This document shows positions 55,701-63,779 of a DNA stretch of 64,000 bases, piece after piece. The notes below the pieces were generated by a model, which was given only the letters and a program-made list of their open reading frames with translations, ran no database searches and was not told where the DNA came from. Position 1 is the stretch's first letter, and each line of letters begins with the position of its first letter. The translations under genes and the position numbers were made by a program. This stretch comes from Gari tellinella (lineage: Eukaryota > Mollusca > Bivalvia > Cardiida > Psammobiidae): contig OV277861.1 of assembly GCA_922989275.2 (NCBI GenBank), positions 54,165,623-54,229,622 on the forward strand, read 5' to 3'.

Positions 55701-57880
55701 GATGACCCAACCTTTCTCAAGGTCGAATGATCTGGGTCTACACTGTTAAGAATCCACCAATCATATATAATAAGCAACACCATGTAAATGTTTGTAATAC
55801 AAATCATATAGTTATACATCTTATGCGTTGTGTGTAACAGTGGAGCTCCAGATGACCCAACCTTTCTCAAGGTCGAATGATCTGGGTCTACACTGTTAAG
55901 AATCCACCAATCATATATAATAAGCAACACCATGTAAATGTTTGCAATACAAATCATATAGTTATACGTCTTATGCGTGTGTGTAACAGTGGAGCTCCAG
56001 ATGACCCAACCTTTCTCAAGGTCGAATGATCTGGGTCTACACTGTTAAGAATCCACCAATCATATATAATAAGCAACACCATGTAAAGGTTTGTAATACA
56101 AATCATATAGTTATACATCTTATGCGTTGTGTGTAACAGTGGAGCTCCAGATGACCCAACCTTTCTCAAGGTCGAATGATCTGGGTCTACACTGTTAAGA
56201 ATCCACCAATCATATATAATAAGCAACACCATGTAAATGTTTGCAATACAAATCATATAGTTATACGTCTTATGCGTGTGTGTAACAGTGGAGCTCCAGA
56301 TGACCCAACCTTTCTCAAGGTCGAATGATCTGGGTCTACACTGTTAAGAATCCACCAATCATATATAATAAGCAACACCATGTAAAGGTTTGTAATACAA
56401 ATCATATAGTTATACATCTTATGCGTTGTGTGTAACAGTGGAGCTCCAGATGACCCAACCTTTCTCAAGGTCGAATGATCTGGGTCTACACTGTTAAGAA
56501 TCCACCAATCATATATAATAAGCAACACCATGTAAATGTTTGCAATACAAATCATATAGTTATACGTCTTATGCGTGTGTGTAACAGTGGAGCTCCAGAT
56601 GACCCAACCTTTCTCAAGGTCGAATGATCTGGGTCTACACTGTTAAGAATCCACCAATCATATATAATAAGCAACAACATGTAAAGGTTGCAATACAAAT
56701 CATATAGTTATACGTCTTATGCGTTGTATGTAACAGTGGAGCTCCAGATGACCCAACCTTTCTCAAGGTCGAATGATCTGGGACTACACTGCTGAGGATA
56801 CAACAATCATTTACAATAAGCAACACCATAAAAGGGTCCGCAGTATTACTCATATAGTTTAACGTACTACGCGCTATGTATAACAGTTGAGCTCCAGGTA
56901 ACCCGACCCTTCTCAAGGTCGAATGATCTGGGTCTACACTGTTAAGGATCCACCAATCATATACAATATGCAACACCAAGTAAAGGTCTGCAAAACAAAT
57001 CATATAGTTATACGTCTTTTGTGTTGTATGTAACAGTGGAACTCCAGGTAACCCGACCTTTCTCATGGTCGAATGGTCTGGTTCTACACTGTCAAGAATC
57101 CAACAATCATATACAATAAGCAACACTATGTAAAGCTCTACAATACAAATCATATAGTTATACGTACTATGTTTTTTATATAACAGTTGAGCTCCAGGTG
57201 ACTCGACCTTTCTTAAGGTCAAATAATCTGGGTCTATACTGTTGAGGATCTTACAATTATTTACAATGAGCAACACCATGTAGAGTTTGAAAACAATCAT
57301 ATAGTTATTCGCACTTAATGTTGTGTGCAACAGAGGAGCTCCAGGTGGCTCGACCTTTCTGAAGGTCGAATGATCTGGGTCTACACTGTTACAAATCCAC
57401 CAATCATTTACAATAAGCAACACCCAGTAGAGATTTGCAATACAAATCATACAGTTATACATATCAAATGTTGTGTATAACAATTGAGCTCCACGTAACC
57501 AAATCTTTCTAGAGGTCGAATGATTTGGGTCTAAACTGCTTAGAATCAAACCATCATTTACAGTAAGCCACACCATATAAAGGCTTGCAATACCAATCAT
57601 ATATTTGTGCGTATTAATTGCTGTGTGTAACAGTGGAGCTCCAGGTAACCTGACCATTTTCAAGGTCAAGCGATCTGGGTCTACGCTGTTAAGCAGAGAC
57701 TTTTCAAAGAAAACAGACAATCTGTAATGTAAATCCATTTTTTTAACCAAACGTGTAAGTAATGTAATTATACATATGCATTGATGTGTGTAACAGTGGA
57801 GCTCCAGGCAATCCGACCCTTCTCAAAGTCGAATGATCTGGATCTACACCGTTTAGTATCGCGTTATTATATTTAAGATA
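52800..57880 (-). repeat. Tandem array of about 34 units of about 150 bp inside the LINE
   Basis: The landmark GATCTGGGTCTACACTGTTA recurs about every 150 bp, roughly 34 times by eye. Each unit carries (- strand) AACAGTGTAGACCCAGATCA, the small hairpin TCGACCTTGAGAAAGGTCGA, GGAGCTCCACTGTTACA and an AT-rich spacer. Units at the edges are diverged; those at 55640-56690 form almost identical 299-bp dimers (149 + 150), evidence of recent unequal exchange. The - strand is open over long stretches (repeating SVDPDHSTLRKVESPGAPLL), up to 371 codons. Confidence 0.93.
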
Positions 57881-58145
57881 CAATATAATGTAAAGGCATG
57901 AAATACAGGCCACATAAATGTCTCGTCTATTGTTCATTCTTATGTGTAGTATATTACTCTTATGGTAAGTGAAGTATTCTGCTCGTCGCAAATAGTTCAC
58001 GATATAAGCGTGCTATTCCCTAGCATACCGCTTTTGCATGTGATTACACATGTGCATAAAACCTGAATCGTTTCAAAAATCGATGTCCGTGTATCAAGTC
58101 CGAAGTTCATGTTTTTAATGTTAGTTTTGAAAAACAAATGGGGGA

Positions 58146-59264
58146 TCAGCCTTCACTGTGTTTCTCCGAGTCTGAGTCTGACTCTAAATCAGACTCAGAC
58201 TCACTTGAGTCTACTCTGCCCTTCTTTGAACGTTCATTCAGCGTTTCTGCTGGAGTAGGTGGGGATCGTTCCTTGACGCTTACATTCTTCTGTCTATCCT
58301 TGTTAGGAGTTTCATTGATGGAACCCATTTTCTGGATGAAACTATCAAGTACACCCTGCCCGGCGTTAGCTTTCTTCTTCTTGTCTGATCTTTTGCCCTT
58401 TGCAAAGCCCTGTTTTGTGTCAGAGCTAGTTTTTCCCGTGGTCACTTCTTGTGCTGTTGGGGTTCTCTGCGGGGTATCTGAATCACCCTTACCCGACACG
58501 TAGCACTCTCCTCTTTTATGACCCTTTTTTTGGCATGCCAGGCATTTCCAATCATTTGTGCAATCTGCTTTTCTGTGGCCGTCTTCGAGGCACTTTGTGC
58601 ATTTAACAGTCTGTCTGGGGCCTTGATTCTGACCATTATGGATGACTCGGCCAATAAAATGTGCAAATGACATCGTAGGGGGGAGGGGTTCTTTTAGTGT
58701 TAAAGTTTTTACAATCACTAACCTGTCTCCTGTTTGACAGTTTGTCAATTTGCCTTTGATCCGAAGTCTTTCCCTTGAAATCGAGATGACGTCTAACTCT
58801 CTTTTGATAAAGGTGTGTTTTATAACACTGTCGTCAACTGATAATGGGATATTCTTCACCCGAACTCTAGTTGTTCCTTCACCGTCCGGTCTAAGGGGGT
58901 TTGTGTGCAAAAGATGTATGGCTCTTCCCCTTAAGGTTACCCCTTGTGTTAAAAGCGCAACTTTGTCATCTAGAGACTCAACATATATCCGCCACATACC
59001 TCTCACCCTCTGTAGCCCGGTTATATGCGTAGCTTCAATGCTCCTACTAATACTCTCGTACAGTTCCTCATGTTTCAACCATTCCTCTCGTGATGGAATA
59101 CGCTCACCAAACAGTGCCTTTTCCGACATGAACAGAATTGGCGCGCCGCCGCCATTTTGGTATTTCTGTGTAATGTCCACCTGCTCACTTGATTTGCGCG
59201 ACGAGTTCTCCTCTGTCCCGCTCATTTTGTGGTAGTTGACTATATCAACAAGTTTCAAAAACAC
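58146..59264 (-). CDS. LINE ORF1, zinc-knuckle nucleic-acid-binding protein
   Basis: 372 codons from the first in-frame ATG; the internal ATG at 59225 (MSGTEENSSR) is an alternative start. Central region with RVRVKNIPLSVDDSVIK (RRM-like strand) at about 133-149. Two CX2CX4HX4C knuckles: C222-C225-H230-C235 and C241-C244-H249-C254. The C-terminal tail is Lys-rich and then Ser/Glu/Asp-rich (SSESESDLESDSDSE). Function by family: coats LINE RNA for transport and priming. No frame damage, unlike ORF2. It is separated from ORF2 by the array. Confidence 0.88.
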   Translation of the reverse strand: MFLKLVDIVNYHKMSGTEENSSRKSSEQVDITQKYQNGGGAPILFMSEKALFGERIPSREEWLKHEELYESISRSIEATHITGLQRVRGMWRIYVESLDDKVALLTQGVTLRGRAIHLLHTNPLRPDGEGTTRVRVKNIPLSVDDSVIKHTFIKRELDVISISRERLRIKGKLTNCQTGDRLVIVKTLTLKEPLPPTMSFAHFIGRVIHNGQNQGPRQTVKCTKCLEDGHRKADCTNDWKCLACQKKGHKRGECYVSGKGDSDTPQRTPTAQEVTTGKTSSDTKQGFAKGKRSDKKKKANAGQGVLDSFIQKMGSINETPNKDRQKNVSVKERSPPTPAETLNERSKKGRVDSSESESDLESDSDSEKHSEG

Positions 59265-59383
59265 TTAGTTTCCTCACTGTACACTTTATAGTCCTCTATT
59301 TTCCTCAAATTACGGAAAAAACATATATTTTTATCACCGAAATAACACCCGCCTTGGCAGATATGATCACGTGACCTTTTTCT

Positions 59384-59429
59384 TAACAGTCTGATGTTCA
59401 CGAAATGGATTAAATTCGATCTTATACTG
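59384..59429. repeat. Right target duplication and remainder of the struck palindrome
   Basis: TAACAGTCTGATGTT (59384-59398) followed by CACGAAATGGATTAAATTCG and ATCTTATACTG, the inverse of 48775-48808. Confidence 0.85.
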
Positions 59430-60015
59430 AAAAAATACAATTATTCTATTTATTTATGCTTTTAAGCCACTTTTTAAACGAAATTGTTCGACAATTGTGA
59501 AAGCGAAAGTACATGATTTACCCCGTGTTGAGCCCCAAGCTTACATCGAATACATTAACGAAACAGTTTCCCGTACGATGACGTCACTTATTTATTGATT
59601 TGACATCATCCGAATTACGTCGTTGCTCCCGATTTTGGATTCGTGTTCTTCCGTTGAGTGGTTCGCGACAAATCGGACTGCCGGAATTTAACGATAAGAC
59701 ACGATTGACTACGATTTTTGGGGAGCCCTACGGGGAAAACGGCGATTGGTGATAATCCACTGCAGTGGATTACCAAGTGATAATCCACTGCTATTGTCTG
59801 GTAATCCACCGAAAAGCATAAATAAACCGTTTTAAATACTAGTTAATTAAACGTCTAGTTGATCTTACTCCATATAACATGTGCACTGTTTACAAACTGC
59901 CGAATATGCGCTTTACATTCTGTTTATGTTCGTGATACGTTACTGAGAATGATTTTGATAAGAGTAACGAGAATTAAATCCCTCGTCTTTGTACGTACAC
60001 TTACATGTTCCTATC
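59430..60015. other. No gene recognised; GATAATCCACTGC direct and inverted words
   Basis: TGGTGATAATCCACTGCAGT, GTGATAATCCACTGC and GGTAATCCACCG occur at 59748-59812. The rest (59430-59745, 59815-60015) shows nothing that can be supported. Confidence 0.45.
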
Positions 60016-60017
60016 TC

Positions 60018-60222
60018 TCACTGGGGGCCAACGGATTATCACGAGGATCGTTTCGCACAGAAGCCCCGTATACAGAGTATACAGAATATGTCATGATACG
60101 TTATCAAACGAAATACATTGTATATGTATATGATACCAACTGAAGTCGTCATTAAATTTATATACGGGGCTTCTGTGCGAAACGGGTCGTCGTGATACTT
60201 CGTTGGCCCCCAGTGTCTCTGT
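60018..60222. mobile_element. MITE with CACTGGGGGCCAACG ends
   Basis: CACTGGGGGCCAACGGATTA, then TTTCGCACAGAAGCCCCGTA at the left; the inverse, GGGGCTTCTGTGCGAAACG and GTTGGCCCCCAGTG, at the right. Arms of about 65 bp around an AT-rich loop. Confidence 0.85.
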
Positions 60223-60454
60223 TCCTTTTATTTTAATGCGAATATGTGATAACTATTGTAAATCATTTGAAAACAGATGAGACTAAGAGATACGTTATTC
60301 CTAACTGTTTGACACTCTGAACATACTTTCTGAGTGAAAATGAATTCAACATTAATTTTAGAATTGTTGTAGAAGTGTATGTACATGACACATTTTGAAG
60401 ATGACAATAAAAAACGTGCAAAACGGTTATACATACTTATCATCACCATTGAAT

Positions 60455-60710
60455 TAACCCATTACCCCATAAATACGCCTTTTTACACCTAAAATTTACT
60501 CCTCCACTGAATAAAAAAATCAAAATTGTTTTATACAGCTATGAATATATATCTCAAGAAATATTTTCTATATTCTAGCAGATGGTAGCTTAAAGCAGGT
60601 TGAAAGTAAAGCAGAATGCGCCTTAAGGCGCATTCTGCTTTACTTTCAATCTGATTTAAGTGGTCACCTGTCTTCAAAACTAGAAATTGGCTATGGGTTA
60701 ATTTGTTAAG
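60455..60710. mobile_element. Family D1 MITE, type II core
   Basis: TTAACCCATTACCCCATAAA at the left; right end GGCTATGGGTTAA with a short deletion. Core at 60590-60660 matches the copy at 42047 closely. Confidence 0.85.
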
Positions 60711-61079
60711 TAATGTATGTAATCCAAGCAGTATATTTCATGTTTTACATTTTAGAAATTGTATAGTGGTCCGGTGCAAACAAAGTGTAGTTTAGACAAT
60801 CATTTTTGCCAGTACGGCTGTCCGACTGACAACCAATCACTGTTACAAAAATAAATGAAAACCTGTTGACATCTTTGTAGTAAGCTACTTTTAAGAGGGT
60901 TAAAGGTAAAGCAGAAATCTTCATTTCAGAGATTTCTATTTTTTTATATTTTGCTTGAAATAAACGCCTTATTAAACCCTGATATAGAATTTGACTATAT
61001 GTTTTGTGATTCATGAACTTCGAAAAATACATGTAACAGAAAGATTCTTAACATTCTGACAACCAGTCGATCTTTTAAC

Positions 61080-61335
61080 AAACTATTTTAACCCTTTACT
61101 TCATAGATACACCTTTTTATGCACTTAACTAGTCTACTTCCTTCGCTAAAGAAAATAGTTCCATTTTATACAGTAATTAATGTGCAACAAAATAAATATT
61201 TCCTATACACTAGCAAAAGGTATCTTAAAGCAGACTAAACGTTAAGCATACTGTTCATTGAGGAGCATTCTGCTTTACTTTCGGCATGTTTAAAGCAACC
61301 TACTGCAATCAGTACAGAAAAGGCTATCTGGTAAA
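61080..61335. repeat. Decayed family D1 MITE
   Basis: TTAACCCTTTACTTCATAGA at 61089, a type II hairpin with changed centre (TCTTAAAGCAGACTAAACGT ... AGCATTCTGCTTTACTTTCG) and end GGCTATCTGGTAAAG. Lies 3' of gene 2 exon 1a on the - strand. Confidence 0.65.
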
Positions 61336-61395
61336 GTGCTGAAGAAAGTAAGTGTCTTAGCAACAATCAAAATTAAATTATAACTTTGCAGAATG

Positions 61396-61595
61396 CAGGA
61401 CTGCCATTTCTCCTGATTTTTCAGAAATCTTCGGATTTTTATCCTAGTTGATGGTAGCTTAAAGCAGACTGAAAGTAAAGCAGAATGCGCATACAGCGCA
61501 TTCTGCTTTACTTTCAACCTGCTTTAAGTAATCGCGCTTGAAAAATTAAAAAAATTGAAATTTTAGTATTTTATGATCAATTTATGGCAGCCCTG
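61396..61595. mobile_element. Family D2 MITE, type II core
   Basis: CAGGACTGCCATTTCTCCTG to TTTATGGCAGCCCTG. Core CTTAAAGCAGACTGAAAGTA, CAGAATGCGCATACAGCGCA, inverse. Its end is 20 bp from the donor of gene 2 exon 1a. Confidence 0.85.
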
Positions 61596-61615
61596 ACAAC
61601 AGTGATATGGTTTAC

Positions 61616-61805
61616 CATTATCATTTGATAGTGTATCTCTTTCTTGACTGTCCATGTCATTAGTCTGACGCGTGTAGTGATTTGTTAACACATCTTTGTT
61701 ACACTCTCCGTCCTTGCAATGATGTTTGTCTTCAAGACAAAAACTGGAACTGAGTAGAAACAGTAAACACAAAGGTTTCCCGAACTTGTCATATTTCGGT
61801 CGTCC
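61616..61805 (-). CDS. Gene 2 exon 1a: signal/anchor segment
   Basis: Acceptor ttcttttcag, then GGACGACC; donor AATG|GTAAAC, phase 1. Encodes KFGKPLCLLFLLSSSFCLED and then KHHCKDGECNKD, paralleling gene 1's hydrophobic N terminus and CSGENDKCINDDCTKE. There is no ATG in this frame after the acceptor, so an upstream start exon (above 61805), or a start in the retained upstream frame, is needed. A D2 MITE ends 20 bp past the donor. Confidence 0.65.
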
Positions 61806-61904
61806 CTGAAAAGAAGATTGAAGAGCTACATGTACGATAGTGCACCGTTGCAATATTCATGATGGACTATAAACTATTTATTAGAGAATTAAATACGCTG
61901 GGGA

Positions 61905-62076
61905 TTATGATAATGACAATATTATTATGAGTATCATAATTATAATTATAAGTATTATATTAAATAATAATAATATCATTATAATTATTATTATTGCTAT
62001 CATAATCATTATTATTATATAATTATCATTACCATCATCATTATTATCATTATTATTTTATTTATTTTTATTATTA

Positions 62077-62126
<50 letters not shown>
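61905..62126. repeat. ATT/ATC microsatellite
   Basis: Irregular AAT/ATT/ATC triplets becoming a pure ATT run at 62080-62125, just before a family E MITE. Confidence 0.92.
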
Positions 62127-62562
62127 ACAGTACAACCTTTCAATAACGACCACTAAAACGAAGGTTAATTAAAATATAAAAGACAGGTGACAGCTTAAAT
62201 AATGTGACAGTAAAACAGAAAGCTCCTTTCTTTAACCCTTTACCTGATAGCATTGTTTCTAGTATTGAAGATATGTGACTACTTAAAGCAGGTTGAAAGT
62301 AAAGCAGAATGCGCCCTAAGGCGCATTCTACTTTACTTTCAGCCTGCTTTAAGCTATTAACTGCTAGAATAAGGAAAGTATTAAATATGACACATATTCA
62401 TTACGGTATAATTTGGAACTATTTTCTTCAGCGGATGAATAAAATGAATGTGCTAAAAGTCGCTTCTATAAGGGAAAGGGTTAAGCAGTCACATGTCGTA
62501 AAAACATAATTACATGTACTAACACAATATTATGGTCGTAATAGAGAGGGTTTACTGTGATT
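62127..62562. repeat. Family E MITE interrupted by a TTAA element
   Basis: Family E ends: CAGTACAACCTTTCAATAAC at the left, GTCGTAATAGAGAGGGTTTA then CTG at the right. The right half resumes at TTAAGCAGTCACATGTCG, as in intact family E copies (TTTAAGCAGTCACC). Half of the family E hairpin is lost at the left junction. Confidence 0.72.
62233..62485. mobile_element. TTAACCCTTTACC-ended MITE with type II core
   Basis: TTAACCCTTTACCTGATAGC to ATAAGGGAAAGGGTTAA. Core at 62283-62354: CTTAAAGCAGGTTGAAAGTA, GAATGCGCCCTAAGGCGCAT, inverse. A further distinct TTAA-type terminus carrying the type II hairpin. Confidence 0.75.
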
Positions 62563-62712
62563 TATTAGATAATTAGATACCATTTCAGTACGCTGATGAA
62601 AATGATCATGAGTAATGTAGTAAGTGTTGTTGCATAAAATCTGACATACCTGGCGTGTAACGCTCCTTGAACTTATTTCATATGTCAATAATTAACGACT
62701 CACTAAACGAGC

Positions 62713-62965
62713 TGCAGTGGAGAATGTGTTATTCTTTCCCAATAAACGCGTTTACGTTAAAACGTTTATTTCCACTGCAAACATTTGGAGCCAGATCAGA
62801 TGCCGGGTAACCGGCATCTGCTCAGGCTCCAAACTACTATTTGCCATTCAGATACAATTTAATTGTAAGAAATATATAAAAATTGACATTGTTTTACGTT
62901 TTAGTGTTTTGTGTTTGCGTTTCGTTTGCGTTTAAAAGGGAAAGAATAACGTCTTCTCCACTGTA
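62713..62965. mobile_element. Family A MITE
   Basis: TGCAGTGGAGAATGTGTTAT to AACGTCTTCTCCACTGTA. Core GGAGCCAGATCAGATGCCGG then TAACCGGCATCTGCTCAGG; the paired change TGCCGG/CCGGCA keeps the hairpin. Confidence 0.88.
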
Positions 62966-63089
62966 GGTACAGAGAGTTGCAGCTGGGACACTTTTCATAA
63001 CGACAAATAGTGGCATAGAATACAGTAACTAACCACCTTATTTTATAGTTCTCTCCAATAAAGATGTGTACGATGAACCATTGATTACA

Positions 63090-63277
63090 TTGCAAACAGT
63101 TTGGAGCCAGATCAGACACCGGATTACAAGGCGTCTGATCGAATTTCAAACTGGTTGCCACTCAGATGAAAATAATTCGTTAGAAGTTTAAAAAAAATTA
63201 TAATTTTCTATAGCTTTGGGTGCATTGCGTTTTGTTTGCGTTTAAATGGGAAGAATAACATCTTCGCCAACGTAACT
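63090..63277. repeat. Family A MITE, left part missing
   Basis: GCAAACAGTTTGGAGCCAGA, CACCGGATTACAAGGCGTCT, then GTTTGCGTTTAAATGGGAAG and AACATCTTCGCCAACGTA. Confidence 0.72.
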
Positions 63278-63369
63278 CATCCACACCTGAGGCTTCAATT
63301 AGATGAAAATGCCAAGCTTTCAACTGAGTTGAGTCCATTTTAACATAGTATTTTAGAATAACAAACTGT

Positions 63370-63430
63370 GAAGAACCTGGACAGGGGGTTTCTAGAGGGA
63401 ATCCCTCTGATCTTGATATACACTGTTTTC
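63370..63430. repeat. Degraded type I-like hairpin
   Basis: AACCTGGACAGGGGGTTTCT, AGAGGGAATCCCTCTGATCT, ATACACTGTTTT. Family H-like centre, mostly decayed. Confidence 0.5.
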
Positions 63431-63455
63431 ATACGACAGATGGTCACTTCAAATG

Positions 63456-63705
63456 TACAGTGGAGAATCTGTGTTTCTTTCCCGTTTAAACGCAAACGTA
63501 CGCAAACGCAAAGCGCTAAAACGTAGAAAAGAACAACTTTTGGACAATTCTGATAGTTCATGTTTATCTTGGTGGCAAACAGTTTGGAGCCTGATCAGAC
63601 GCCGGGTTACCCGGCGTCTTATCTGGCTCCAAATTGTTTGCACTGCAAATAATAGTTTTAGCGTAAACGCGTTTATTGGGAAAGAATAACAGATTCTCCA
63701 CTGTA
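63456..63705. mobile_element. Family A MITE, full length (250 bp)
   Basis: TACAGTGGAGAATCTGTGTT to GATTCTCCACTGTA, GTTTAAACGCAAACG side left. Core GGAGCCTGATCAGACGCCGG, GTTACCCGGCGTCTTATCTG. Confidence 0.92.
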
Positions 63706-63779
63706 CAATGTTTGTATATAACGATTATACTCGTCTCAAGACTCATTGAGTTTAATGGTAGTGTTAAAGATGTGGCAGC

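Larger units (their letters stand above)
48871..59383 (-). mobile_element. Tx1/L1-like LINE, 10.5 kb, with internal tandem array
   Basis: Bounded by 15-bp TAACAGTCTGATGTT duplications. In - strand order: about 120 bp of leader, ORF1 (to 58146), tandem array of 150-bp units (about 57880-52800), ORF2 in two frames (52754-49013), about 140 bp of 3' UTR and an A-rich end (CCAAAAAGAAAA). Zinc-knuckle ORF1, APE-type endonuclease, an L1-group RT and insertion in a DNA element recall the Tx1 clade, whose members include site-specific LINEs. It lies in gene 2's first recognised intron, in sense orientation. One frameshift in ORF2 makes this copy defective. Confidence 0.85.
25362..61805 (-). pseudogene. 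P4HTM-like: Gene 2: P4HTM-like paralogue with an in-frame stop
   Basis: Eight - strand exons: 61805-61616, about 47939-47781, 39903-39702, 37906-37849, 35723-35584, 31800-31710, 30809-30684, 25505-25362. All joins keep frame, and the five internal exons match gene 1 in length and phase. It has the GGHYHAHVDS metal motif, LNDVIQGGETAFP, distal NHGGC His and GEKWIA Lys. A TAG at 30710-30708 replaces the Trp equivalent to W388, so a full-length product would lose the distal His and the 2-oxoglutarate Lys. No other lesion was seen. It may be a recent pseudogene, a polymorphic null or an assembly error; readthrough is possible but unsupported. The first coding exon with ATG is not identified. A 13.7 kb intron separates the first two recognised exons and holds the LINE. 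Confidence 0.82.

Noticed and set aside
52747..57750. Array frames as a real repeat protein
   Set aside because: Units of 149 bp change frame, stops occur, and the period of 150 bp explains most of the openness. Kept as a finding, not as a gene.
52800..57880. CRISPR-like array
   Set aside because: Units are about 150 bp, including the supposed spacers, which are themselves repeated; the context is a eukaryotic LINE.
58138..59235. 121- and 161-codon + strand frames opposite ORF1
   Set aside because: Antisense shadows of ORF1.
23032..63746. Many 60-175-codon frames containing IRRRVTRRLI or LRTFAFKRERIT
   Set aside because: They recur in both orientations at every family A MITE (23069, 24524, 27623, 33644, 33978, 37086, 40775, 63456). 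They are translations of the hairpin and its flanks, not genes.
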